Assembly (NCBI GenBank): GCA_047777475.1
Contig: JBKEET010000009.1
Location: forward strand, 1-64,000
From: Sutterella sp047777475
GTDB lineage: Bacteria; Pseudomonadota; Gammaproteobacteria; Burkholderiales; Burkholderiaceae_F
Length of the DNA: 64,000 nt
Direction of reading: 5' to 3'
The notes under the pieces: generated by a model
The model's input: the letters and a program-made list of their open reading frames with translations, nothing else
Databases searched by the model: none
Told to the model about the DNA's origin: nothing
In this document: piece after piece, positions 43,628 to 51,654 of the stretch
Layout: each line of letters opens with the position of its first letter
Position numbering within the stretch: position 1 is the stretch's first letter
Translations under genes and position numbers: made by a program

Positions 43628-44593
43628 ATGTTCAGCGAAGCTTTTCTGCACACCCTCAACAATGTCTGCATCCTGATTCTGGTTGCGGCGCTCGGATGGC
43701 TTGCCGCCGCCAAGGGCAAGCTCGACAACGGCGCGAGGATCACCACCTCGAAAATCGTGAACCTCTCGCTGCCGTTCTTCCTCTTTTACGCCATCACCTC
43801 AAAGTTCACGCACGCGCAGCTCATCGAGCTGCTGCAGATGGCGGGGCTCCCCTTCGTCACCGTGGCGCTCAACTGGGCGCTTTCCGAGCTGCTCGTCAAG
43901 GCCGGGCTCGTCGGCAGGGACAAGGCGGGCGTCTTCGTCGCCGCCTACACGGGCGCCTCGCTCATGTTCGTCGGCGTGCCGTTCGTCTCGGCGCTTTTCA
44001 ATGAGTCGGCGATTCCCTACCTGCTCATTTACTTCCTCGCGAACGTGACCTTCATCTGGACGGTCGGCCTTTACCGCATCCAGCTCGACGGCGTCGCGAG
44101 AAGCGGACGCCCCCACCCGAAGCTGCTTACGGCGAGCAGCCTGAAAATGCTGCTGCAGCCGCCGCTCATCGCACTCGCGATCGGCATGGCGGTGATCCTG
44201 CTGGCAATTCCGGTGCCGGGCGTCATCACGGGCACGGCGAAGATGTTCGGCTCGATCACCTCGCCGCTCGCGATTTTCTTCATCGGCATGACAATCTGGA
44301 AGGTGGGCTTCTCAAAGCTGCGGCACCTCACGCGCGAGCTCTGGCTCATTCTTTTCGGCTGCTACGTCTCGCGCCCGCTCATCATGTACCTGGTGACGCT
44401 GCCCTTTGACATGGATCCGATGATGCGCCGCGTCTTCGTCGTGTCCGCCTCGCTCCCGAGCAGCTCGGTGCTCGCCGTCCTCGCCAAGAACTACGGCGCC
44501 GACGACGAGTTCGCCTCGGAAGCGGTCGGCGTCGCCACGATCGGCGTCGTCTTCATGGTGCCGGTCATGATGTTCATCGTGCCGCTGATTTAG
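43628..44593 (+). CDS. AEC-family carrier
   Basis: This 321-residue auxin-efflux-carrier family protein has about ten hydrophobic segments and the repeated N-half/C-half layout (LPFFLFYAITSKF; LPSSSVLAVLAKNYG). Bacterial members move malate, malonate or other organic acids. The ATG at 43628 gives the usual short N-terminus before the first helix; the frame is open upstream to 43361 without coding character. Its stop lies 13 bp from the convergent LysR gene. Confidence 0.87.
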   Translation: MFSEAFLHTLNNVCILILVAALGWLAAAKGKLDNGARITTSKIVNLSLPFFLFYAITSKFTHAQLIELLQMAGLPFVTVALNWALSELLVKAGLVGRDKAGVFVAAYTGASLMFVGVPFVSALFNESAIPYLLIYFLANVTFIWTVGLYRIQLDGVARSGRPHPKLLTASSLKMLLQPPLIALAIGMAVILLAIPVPGVITGTAKMFGSITSPLAIFFIGMTIWKVGFSKLRHLTRELWLILFGCYVSRPLIMYLVTLPFDMDPMMRRVFVVSASLPSSSVLAVLAKNYGADDEFASEAVGVATIGVVFMVPVMMFIVPLI

Positions 44594-44606
44594 AAAAGCA
44601 TCATCC

Positions 44607-45563
44607 TCAGGCGGACGGGCGGGAAGCTTCGCGGCTTTCCGCCCTTTTGCTGCCGGGCGGCAGCACGGCCTGGCTGCGAAGCGCGAAATGCTCCTTGAGG
44701 AGCTTGATGAAGAGCTCGGCCGCGGGCGTCTTCCAGCGCCCTTTCTGCCAGGCGCAGACCGCGGTCATCGAGGGGTGCTCCATCGCGGTCGGCAGCTCCG
44801 CGAGCCGCCCTTCGGCGATTTCCCGCTCGAGCGCAAACCGCGGCATGAAGGCGACGCCGAGGCCGCTCATCACGAAGCGCTTCACCGCCTCGGTGCTCCA
44901 CACCTCAATGTCCTTTTCCATCGCAATCGAGCGATCCTCGAGGTAGCGCCGGAAAATTTTCACCGAAAGTGCATTCGAATCGTCCTGGATGTGGCTGAGC
45001 GCCTTTTTCTGCCCCGGCGTCACAAAGTCGCGTTCGGCGGCGGCAAGGCCGGGCGAGCCGACGAGCGCAAGTCCGAATTCCGCGAGCGGCTCGCAGGCGA
45101 TCCCGGGCGGATAGTCGCCCACGTCGTAGTGGATCGCCACGTCGATGTCGCTGCCGAGCAGGTCTTCGAAAATTTCGAAGCAGTTGCGGCAGCGCACGCT
45201 CAGCCTCACGCGGGGCGCCCTCTCGCGGAATGCCGCGAACACGCTCTGCAGCTCGTAGGTCGCCAGCGTCTCGGGCGCGGCCACCGTGAGCGTGCCGGTG
45301 AGTCCTTCTCGGCGGCTGCGGAAAGCGTTGAGGTCATCGACGCTCTCGAGCACCTTGTCCACATAGGGCATCAGCTCGCCGCCCGCCTGCGTGAGCACCA
45401 TGCGCCCGCCGCTGCGCTCGAAGAGCTGCACGCCGAACTCCTGCTCGAGCGCGCGGATCTGGAACGTAATCGTCGACTGCGCATAGCCGAGCGCAGCGGC
45501 CGCCTTCTGGTAGCTGCCGCATTCGAGGATTTTCTTCAGCGTGAAGAGATATTTGAGTTCCAT
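44607..45563 (-). CDS. LysR-family regulator, divergent from DUF2000 gene
   Basis: This 318-residue LysR-type regulator starts MELKYLFTLKKILECGSYQK. Its HTH covers about residues 3-60 and its effector domain runs from about 90. The ATG at 45563 is chosen over 45608 because it gives the standard LysR N-terminus. It diverges from the DUF2000 gene across 111 bp rich in A/T, with an inverted repeat close to its start. It may also act on the AEC and flavoprotein genes beside it; that is a guess from position. Confidence 0.9.
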   Translation of the reverse strand: MELKYLFTLKKILECGSYQKAAAALGYAQSTITFQIRALEQEFGVQLFERSGGRMVLTQAGGELMPYVDKVLESVDDLNAFRSRREGLTGTLTVAAPETLATYELQSVFAAFRERAPRVRLSVRCRNCFEIFEDLLGSDIDVAIHYDVGDYPPGIACEPLAEFGLALVGSPGLAAAERDFVTPGQKKALSHIQDDSNALSVKIFRRYLEDRSIAMEKDIEVWSTEAVKRFVMSGLGVAFMPRFALEREIAEGRLAELPTAMEHPSMTAVCAWQKGRWKTPAAELFIKLLKEHFALRSQAVLPPGSKRAESREASRPSA

Positions 45564-45573
45564 GGCCGGTAAC

Positions 45574-45588
45574 TTCAATATTGTTGAA
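45574..45588. promoter_or_regulatory. LysR-type inverted repeat
   Basis: TTCAA-N5-TTGAA lies 11 bp before the LysR start. The surrounding bases give a T-N11-A spacing, and a further TTCAA stands at 45604-45608. It is a likely autoregulatory site that also faces the divergent DUF2000 gene. Confidence 0.5.
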
Positions 45589-45674
45589 TTAGTATCAATT
45601 ATATTCAATTTGACTAAACAAATCGAGCGGCCTATAGTCCCTGAATCGCTTCACTTTTCGTTTCGGAGACAACC

Positions 45675-46085
45675 ATGCAGCAGTTCGACACCAAGATCAA
45701 AGTCATCCTTCGCGAAGGGCTCGAGCCCTGGCAGGAACTGAACGTCACCGCCTTCCTCATGAGCGGCATCGGCGCGACGCAGAACATCGTCGGCGCCCCG
45801 TACGAAGACGCCGACGGCGTGCGCTACCTGCCGATGTCGCAGCAGCCGGTCCTGGTGCTCTCCGCCGACGGCGAAGCGCTCCGCACCGTCATGACCAAGG
45901 CCTCCGAAAAGGGCATGGCCGTTGCGATCTATCCCAAGGACCTCTTCGACACGTTCAACGACGAGGACAACCGCGCCGCGGTGAAAAAGCATCCCACGGC
46001 CGAGCTCGACCTCGCGGGCATCGCGGTCCGCGGCCCGAAGAACGCGCTCGACCGCATCACCAAGGGCCTGCCGATGCACCGCTGA
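45675..46085 (+). CDS. DUF2000 family protein
   Basis: This 136-residue soluble protein matches the DUF2000 pattern throughout: KIKVILREGLEPWQELNVTA, then NIVGAPYEDADGVRYLPM and QQPVLVL. No biochemical function is established for the family. A LysR gene is divergent from it, so expression is probably inducible. GGAGAC stands 10 bp before the ATG. Confidence 0.85.
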   Translation: MQQFDTKIKVILREGLEPWQELNVTAFLMSGIGATQNIVGAPYEDADGVRYLPMSQQPVLVLSADGEALRTVMTKASEKGMAVAIYPKDLFDTFNDEDNRAAVKKHPTAELDLAGIAVRGPKNALDRITKGLPMHR

Positions 46086-46162
46086 AAGAGCGGCGGCCGG
46101 CCGTTGCGCGTCCGCCGGCGAGGCTACAATGTTCAGCGTTTTCCATCAAGGAGCACCGAACA

Positions 46163-46867
46163 ATGACCAAAAGCTTTCTGGCCGGCCTTTTTGCCTCGGC
46201 CGCGCTCTTGGGCGCCCTGCCCGCCGGCGCGGTGGAAGCCATTCCCGAAAGCTGCCTCAAGTGCCGGCAGGCGGGCAGCGACACCGAATTCATCGAGTGC
46301 CTCTATTCGTGCCTGGGCTCCGTGAAATCGCTCGATTCTTTCAAATCGGAGCCGAGCGCTTCCGCCTCCGCCCGAAGGGCCGTGCCGGAGACCGGCAGCG
46401 GCGCTGAGAACGGCGGCGCGGACTACCCGAAGATCGACGGCTGGACGTTCCGCGAAGCGCAGGACGAGGACGACGGCACGATGCAGCGCCTGGCGCTGCG
46501 CCCCGCCGAGAACGCCGTCGAGGCTTTCTTCACCACGGTGCAGCCGAGCCTCGTGCTCGCACGCGCGCAGAAAAGCCGCGTCATGGTGATCATCGACTAT
46601 TCGCCCGCCGCGCTTGACGGCTTCTCCGACCGCGTGAGCGTGCAGGTCGACAAGGGCAAGGTGAAGACCTACCGCGCCCGCGTCGTGTGGCACGGGCACG
46701 CCGTCTTCCTCGCCGACGAGTCGCTCCTCAAAGAGCTCAAGAAAGGCAGCCGCCTCTATGTGCGCGCCCGCCTCTTCGGCGGCTCGGCCGGCACCGCCGC
46801 CTTCAGCCTCAAGGGCGTGACGCAGGCCTGCCGCTGGCTCGACGAGATCGGCGACACGGCAAGCTGA
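46163..46867 (+). CDS. Exported protein of unknown function
   Basis: This 234-residue protein has a signal peptide cut near ALPAGAVEA and a cysteine-rich start (ESCLKCRQAG, then CLYSCLG). A low-complexity Ser/Ala linker (about 53-85) precedes a compact C-terminal domain that ends FSLKGVTQACRWLDEIG. That C-terminal pattern recalls the periplasmic IalB/VasI-type beta-sandwich group, but the match is weak. A strong terminator follows. Confidence 0.7.
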   Translation: MTKSFLAGLFASAALLGALPAGAVEAIPESCLKCRQAGSDTEFIECLYSCLGSVKSLDSFKSEPSASASARRAVPETGSGAENGGADYPKIDGWTFREAQDEDDGTMQRLALRPAENAVEAFFTTVQPSLVLARAQKSRVMVIIDYSPAALDGFSDRVSVQVDKGKVKTYRARVVWHGHAVFLADESLLKELKKGSRLYVRARLFGGSAGTAAFSLKGVTQACRWLDEIGDTAS

Positions 46868-46893
46868 GCGCTTTTCCCTTTTCCAAAGAACAG

Positions 46894-46933
46894 AAAGCCG
46901 GGCTTTCCCCTCTGCAGGGAAGCCCGGCTTTTG
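46894..46933. terminator. Terminator between convergent genes
   Basis: AAAGCCGGGCTTTCCC (46894-46909) pairs with the complementary arm at 46917-46932 around CTCTGCA. A short T-run follows on the plus strand. Confidence 0.88.
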
Positions 46934-46952
46934 CCGCTTCAGAGACTGCCGG

Positions 46953-47309
46953 TCAGGAGCGCGCCGGACGGTCGGCGCCGTAATAGGCGCGGATCGAAGG
47001 CAACTCGAAGACGAGCGCCGCGATGACCGTGAAGAGCGTCACGCCGGCCATGATCTCAAGGGCAGGATGGTAGGTGAGCCCGTAGGCCGCCCGCATCGAA
47101 ACGACGTCCCAGCCCGCGCGGGCCCACTCGATCGCGTAAAGGAAGAGCAGCGCCTCCTCGAACCAGCGCACGAAGCGGCGCCTCAGCGCCATCAGCAGGA
47201 AGAACGCCACGGGGATGAGCGCGATGAAAATCGAGAAGCCGAGGTGCAGCAGGTGAGCGCCGAAAAGGATGTGCGCGAGTGCGGGCAAAAGCCAGAGAAA
47301 GCGTTTCAT
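46953..47309 (-). CDS. Small four-helix membrane protein
   Basis: This 118-residue inner-membrane protein has four hydrophobic segments (starting MKRFLWLLPALAHILFGAHL) and no family I recognise. The frame remains open to an ATG at 47378 that overlaps the upstream ygbA stop, so translational coupling with a longer hydrophilic N-terminus is possible; the start at 47309 places the first helix at the N-terminus. It is co-oriented with ygbA and probably in its operon. Confidence 0.65.
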   Translation of the reverse strand: MKRFLWLLPALAHILFGAHLLHLGFSIFIALIPVAFFLLMALRRRFVRWFEEALLFLYAIEWARAGWDVVSMRAAYGLTYHPALEIMAGVTLFTVIAALVFELPSIRAYYGADRPARS

Positions 47310-47367
47310 GTCAGCGGTTGATGTCGAAGTTTCTTGCCTGTTCTTAATGATTCCGTTCCGATGACGA

Positions 47368-47781
47368 TCAGTCTGCATTGCGGTTGCGGGGCTTTTCGGG
47401 CGGTTTCACGGTGACGGAGCGCCAGAGGTGCCGCAGCGCGCCGGCGGGGTCGATCCAAAGGCTCCTCGGGCCGCCCCAGCGCATGATGCGGCGCGCTTTT
47501 TCACGGTACTCGGGGGCGTAGCAGTGAATGCGGCACTTGCCGCAGACGGGCTTGCCGCCGCCGTAGGGGCAGCAGGCCAGCCGCCTGCGCACGTACGCAA
47601 TAAAGTCCGTGCATTCCTCGCAGAGCCCGTCCTTGCTGCCGTGGTGCGCCCGGCAGTACGCCGCTGTGAGCTTTGCAAAGGTTTCGTACTCGCCCGAAAG
47701 CACCCTGCTTGCCGTAAGGCGCGCCTCTTTCTGCGGCGAGAGCGCCCACCGCCCGGATGCCGCTTCACTGCCCTCTTTCAC
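47368..47781 (-). CDS. ygbA: YgbA-type nitrous oxide-stimulated promoter protein
   Basis: This 137-residue protein matches the YgbA_NO family along its length: TKLTAAYCRAHHGSKDGLC with YCR and HH, then CCPYGGGKPVCGKCRIHCY and MRWGGPRSLW. Its cysteines and histidines look like a metal or redox site. In enterobacteria ygbA is induced by nitric oxide through NsrR and helps recovery from nitrosative stress. Here it lies between ogt and a small membrane protein, all on the minus strand. Confidence 0.88.
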   Translation of the reverse strand: MKEGSEAASGRWALSPQKEARLTASRVLSGEYETFAKLTAAYCRAHHGSKDGLCEECTDFIAYVRRRLACCPYGGGKPVCGKCRIHCYAPEYREKARRIMRWGGPRSLWIDPAGALRHLWRSVTVKPPEKPRNRNAD

Positions 47782-47843
47782 CGATCGCTCGTTCCTCTTG
47801 GAAAACGGTTCGTCACCGGATCCGCCGCTGCGGCCGGCCCTTT

Positions 47844-48377
47844 TCAGAGGCGCACGGTGAGCGCATCGCTCACCTCATGCCCTTCGTGCCGGAGCAGCCA
47901 TTTCTTCGCCTCGATGCCGCCGCCGTAGCCCGTGATCGCGCCGTCCTTGCCGACGATGCGGTGGCAGGGCACGATCACCGAGAGCGGATTGGCGCCGACC
48001 GCCAGGCCCGTCGCCCTCACGGCGCCGGGGCGTCCGGCCGCGCGCGCCAGGCCGCCGTAAGTCATCAGGTCGCCGTACTCGATCTTGGCGATCTCGCTCC
48101 AGACGGCCTTCTGGAAGTCGGTGCCGGTGAAAGCGAGCGGCAGGTCGAACGCGATGCGGCGCTTGACGAAGTATTCGTCGAGCTGCTTCTTGGCCGCCCG
48201 GATCACATCGCTCGTGCCCGGCTCGGTCGTCGCATCGAGCAGGCGGGCGGCGCGGGCGACGGTGCGCGCATGATGCGCGCCGCCGACCCAGTCGCAGAGA
48301 ACGAGGCTGTCACCGAAGCTCGCCAGCTGCAGCGTGCCGCACGGTGTCTTGTACAAAGCCGTGATGATCCGGTCCAT
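47844..48377 (-). CDS. ogt: Methylated-DNA-protein-cysteine methyltransferase
   Basis: This 177-residue suicide repair protein removes alkyl groups from O6 of guanine. The active-site motif VIVPCHRI places the acceptor cysteine at 138, and the following GYGGGIEAKKWLLRHE is the conserved C-terminal helix. No AdaA regulatory domain is attached. The ygbA gene follows 62 bp downstream on the same strand. Confidence 0.93.
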   Translation of the reverse strand: MDRIITALYKTPCGTLQLASFGDSLVLCDWVGGAHHARTVARAARLLDATTEPGTSDVIRAAKKQLDEYFVKRRIAFDLPLAFTGTDFQKAVWSEIAKIEYGDLMTYGGLARAAGRPGAVRATGLAVGANPLSVIVPCHRIVGKDGAITGYGGGIEAKKWLLRHEGHEVSDALTVRL

Positions 48378-48597
48378 GAACGAAGCTCCCTTTGGTAAGT
48401 TTTTGTGATGGCGGAAAGATATTTTAACAAGCTCGCCGCGGGGCTTACTACCCTTTGCGCCGATGCCGCCGATCCCCAGTTTCCAGCGCTTTTCCGCAGC
48501 GCGGCAAAGCCGCCGGGAGCCTCCGGAGAGACGAAACGGCCCGCCTCCGGAACTTATCCGAAGGCGGGCCGGCGCGCGGTCTTTGGACGGGTCCGCG
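48378..48597. other. Region between ogt and the FeS gene, with hairpin
   Basis: It contains a stem, CGGCCCGCCT (48537-48546) with AGGCGGGCCG (48562-48571), 27 bp past the end of the minus-strand FeS-subunit gene. It is a probable weak terminator of that operon because the T-run is only three bases. The rest holds the ogt promoter. Confidence 0.5.
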
Positions 48598-49233
48598 TCA
48601 GGCTCTCACGGAGATCTTGGAGAAGTCCGTAAGGCGCGAGACGAAGCGGATCTTCGGCTTCGTGCCCGCCGCCTCATTGATGGGCTTCGCGGCGGCGATG
48701 AGCGCCTCGGTCTCCTTCGTGGGCGCGTCATAGTCGACGAAAACGAGCGCGCCCATCGGGCAGTCTTCGACGCAGGCGGGCTTCAGGCCCTTTTCCGTGC
48801 GGTGCGTGCACAGCGTGCAGTGCTCTGCGTGGCCGGCGACGCGCGTCGTCCAGGGCTGCGGCTCCGCTTCGAAGAGCGGCGCCTTGCTGCCGAAGTAGGA
48901 CTGCCGCGCCGGGTCGGAAAACTTCGGCGCATGGTACGGGCAGGCCTTTTCGCACATGTGGCAGCCGATGCACTTCTTCGTGTCGACGAGCACCTCGCGG
49001 TGCGGACCGAACGAGATGGCCTTGGCCGGGCACACCGGCATGCACTTCGGATCGTCGCAGTGCATGCACGAGACGCGGAAGTACTCGATCACGCGCTCCT
49101 TCGGGTGCTCGATGCGCTCGAGGTGGTTCCACTGCACGCCCGGCTTGACGAGGTTCTCTTTCTTGCAGGCGACGAAACACGCCCAGCAGCCGACGCATTT
49201 GTCAGCATTGACGATGATTCCATAACGTGACAT
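48598..49233 (-). CDS. DmsB-type electron-transfer subunit, four 4Fe-4S clusters
   Basis: This 211-residue ferredoxin-like subunit has four cysteine clusters in order: CVGCWACFVAC, CMHCDDPKCMPVCP, CIGCHMCEKACP, and CTLCTHRTEKG followed by ACVEDCP. It has no signal peptide, so it would be carried through the Tat system with the catalytic subunit. It starts 17 bp after the molybdopterin gene. It passes electrons between the molybdenum subunit and a quinone or cytochrome partner not encoded here. Confidence 0.92.
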   Translation of the reverse strand: MSRYGIIVNADKCVGCWACFVACKKENLVKPGVQWNHLERIEHPKERVIEYFRVSCMHCDDPKCMPVCPAKAISFGPHREVLVDTKKCIGCHMCEKACPYHAPKFSDPARQSYFGSKAPLFEAEPQPWTTRVAGHAEHCTLCTHRTEKGLKPACVEDCPMGALVFVDYDAPTKETEALIAAAKPINEAAGTKPKIRFVSRLTDFSKISVRA

Positions 49234-49249
49234 AGCGCAATCCTCCTGC

Positions 49250-51451
49250 TCAGGCCTTCTTCACAACCGAGACCGGGGTCTCGAAGTAGCACGGGTAGCC
49301 CGACTCGGGATCACGGTGCGTGCGGGGCACGAGCCGCTGCGTGTTGCCCTTCCCGAGCCAGCCGTACTGGCCGCCGATCGTGCCGGGCGGCACGATGATC
49401 GAGACGTTGGCGCGCGCCTCGACGGGGCCGCCGTAGCGGCTGCGGAGGATCACGTCGTCGCCCGTCTTGATGCCGCGCTTGGCGGCGTCCTCGGGGCTGA
49501 TGTCGATCGTGAGCCGGTCCTCGATCTCCATGAGGTAGGGCTGGTCGGTGCGCGTCTTGGAGTGCGTGATGTAGGGCTTGCGCGTGCCGTTGATGAAGCG
49601 CAGGTTGTATTCGCCTTCGAGCGGCATCATCGGCTTGTAGACGGCGAGCCACTCGTAGCCGCTCGCGGCGGCAATCTCGGAGAAGAACTCGAGCTTGCCG
49701 GTCGACGTCGAGAAGCCCGGCTTGCCGTCGCGGCGCAGGCCGCCCGTCTCGTACTTGCGGTACGCAGGCTTCGGCGCGGCAAGCGCCGTCACCTTCGGCA
49801 GCGCCGCCTCCGCGTGCGCCCAGCTCTCGCCGTATTCGCCGAGCACGAAGTCGCAGGCCTTGACCGGGTCGCCGCTGAAGAAGTGCTCCGGCGTGTCGAC
49901 GATGCAGCCGAGCTCAAGCGCGATGCGCCAGTCTTCCTTGGCTTCGCCCAGCGGCTTCACCGGCGTGCGCACGGCGATGTTGCGGCCGTAGAGGCCGAAC
50001 GGCGCATAGCGCTCGTAGTTCATCGCCGCCGGCAGGATGATGTCAACGAGCCGATGCGAATCGGGGCGGTAGAAATAGTCGGCCGCGAACGAGAAGTCGA
50101 TCTGCTCGATCGCCTTGGCGTAGACGTCGGGCTGCGGCCAGATGTTGACGTTGAAGCCCCAGGCGCACATCATGCGGACCTTCTTCGTCTTCATCCACTC
50201 GGGCAGGTTGTTGGGGCTCACCTGCTGCTGGAGCTTCGTCCAGAGCGGGAGTTCCTTCGCGTCGAAGCGGCGCTCGAGCTGCGCCCTGTCGTTCCACCAG
50301 GCGTCGTCCGCCATCTTCGGGTGCAGGCCGTAGGCGGAAAGCCGCAGGCCCTTCGGGCCCTTGGTGAACGGCACGCCGCCCGGAATGTCGATGTAGCCCA
50401 TCAGCACCGCCAGGTCGAGCAGCGCGCGGGTGTTGTTGACGCCGTTCGAATTGTGCGAGAGCGACTGCGAGGTGAGAGTGAAGGAGCCGGGGCCCTGCGA
50501 CCACATGCGGGCCGCGTCGACGACGAGCTTCGCGGGCACGCCGGTGAGCTCCTCGGTCTTCTCGGGCGTGAACTGCTTGGCGTACTCGGCGTACGGCTCG
50601 AAGCCGTGCGTCCACTTTTGGACGAATTCCTTGTTGTAGAGGCCTTCGCGGATCAGCACGGCGGCCATGCCCATGGCAAGCGCCGCATCGGTGCCGACGC
50701 GCGGCTGCAGGTGGATGTCCGCCTCCTCGGCGGTCTTCGTGCGGCGCGCGTCGACGACGATGATCTTGCAGCCCCTCGCCTTCGCGGCGCGCAGGCCCTG
50801 CATCCACTTGGCGGGCTTTGCCCAGACGTTCGTCGCGAGCACCATGTGGACCTTGGTGTCCTTGGAGAGGCCGCCGTTGTTGGGCTGGCCGAAGGTCATC
50901 TGCTCGGCGAGCATGCAGCCCGAGCGGCAGCCGACGGAGGATTCCGTGCACCACGTGGTCGAGCCGAAGTAGCGCGCGAGGCGCTGGATGGGCGGACGCG
51001 GCTCCTTCGGGTCGCCGGTGTAGAACATCACCGCATCGGCGCCGTACTTCTTGCGCGTCTCGAGCATCTTAGAGGCGATGGTTTTATAGGCTTCGTCCCA
51101 GGTGATGCGCACCCAGCCCGGGTCGGCGCTCCCCTTTGGGTTCGTGCGCTTCATCGGGTAGAGCAGACGGTTGGGGTTGTAGAGGCGCTGCAGGGTGGAA
51201 AGACCCTTCGGGCAGAGCCAGTGATTGGGATTCTCCTTCCAGTTCTCGATCGTCTGGACGACGTTGCCGACGGCATGGAACTTGATGCCGCAGGAAGGAA
51301 CGTGGTTGCAGGAGTCGCAGATCGCATACCCCGTCCACGCCTTCGTTTCGGCGGCTTTTTCCGCCGCATTGACGAAAAGCGGCAGCGAAGTGGCGCCTGC
51401 GGCCAGGGGCACGGTTTTGAGCAGCGTGCGCCGCGTAATGTTGACTGTCAT
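49250..51451 (-). CDS. Tat-exported molybdopterin oxidoreductase
   Basis: This 733-residue catalytic subunit of the DMSO-reductase superfamily has a Tat signal (NITRRTLLKTVPLAAGA). The 4Fe-4S site is CDSCNHVPSC with a final Cys in WLCPKG. The stretch ESSVGCRSGC is where the Mo ligand should lie, possibly Cys (uncertain). The C-terminal molydopterin-dinucleotide domain begins near IEDRLTIDISPEDAAKRGIK. The substrate (polysulfide, tetrathionate, arsenate, an S- or N-oxide) cannot be assigned. The start at 51451 is preferred over 51478. A LysR gene is divergent. There is no NrfD/DmsC anchor gene. Confidence 0.9.
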   Translation of the reverse strand: MTVNITRRTLLKTVPLAAGATSLPLFVNAAEKAAETKAWTGYAICDSCNHVPSCGIKFHAVGNVVQTIENWKENPNHWLCPKGLSTLQRLYNPNRLLYPMKRTNPKGSADPGWVRITWDEAYKTIASKMLETRKKYGADAVMFYTGDPKEPRPPIQRLARYFGSTTWCTESSVGCRSGCMLAEQMTFGQPNNGGLSKDTKVHMVLATNVWAKPAKWMQGLRAAKARGCKIIVVDARRTKTAEEADIHLQPRVGTDAALAMGMAAVLIREGLYNKEFVQKWTHGFEPYAEYAKQFTPEKTEELTGVPAKLVVDAARMWSQGPGSFTLTSQSLSHNSNGVNNTRALLDLAVLMGYIDIPGGVPFTKGPKGLRLSAYGLHPKMADDAWWNDRAQLERRFDAKELPLWTKLQQQVSPNNLPEWMKTKKVRMMCAWGFNVNIWPQPDVYAKAIEQIDFSFAADYFYRPDSHRLVDIILPAAMNYERYAPFGLYGRNIAVRTPVKPLGEAKEDWRIALELGCIVDTPEHFFSGDPVKACDFVLGEYGESWAHAEAALPKVTALAAPKPAYRKYETGGLRRDGKPGFSTSTGKLEFFSEIAAASGYEWLAVYKPMMPLEGEYNLRFINGTRKPYITHSKTRTDQPYLMEIEDRLTIDISPEDAAKRGIKTGDDVILRSRYGGPVEARANVSIIVPPGTIGGQYGWLGKGNTQRLVPRTHRDPESGYPCYFETPVSVVKKA

Positions 51452-51599
51452 GACTGTCTTCTTTTCCGCCCGTGACAAACGTCCCGGTCTGACAGACGGA
51501 AAGCTTTTTTGGGGCCGGAGCCTTTTGTTCTTATGCTCTCGGTCAGTTTCAGTTTATGACCGACAGAATTTCGCTTCTAGGAGATTTACCCTCATTTTT

Positions 51600-51635
51600 A
51601 ATCAAACTTGAATAATGCTATACTCAAATTTGATT
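51600..51635. promoter_or_regulatory. Nested palindrome, LysR / oxidoreductase intergenic region
   Basis: AATCAAA (51600-51606) and TTTGATT (51629-51635) share their centre with inner TTGA (51608-51611) and TCAA (51624-51627). A TATACT -10 box (51619-51624) lies within it, so binding would repress the LysR gene. It also faces the molybdopterin oxidoreductase promoter. Confidence 0.65.
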
Positions 51636-51654
51636 ATTAATTGGAGGAAACGCC

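Noticed and set aside
49316..51475. 719-codon plus-strand ORF
   Set aside because: It is antisense to the molybdopterin oxidoreductase and has no recognisable features.
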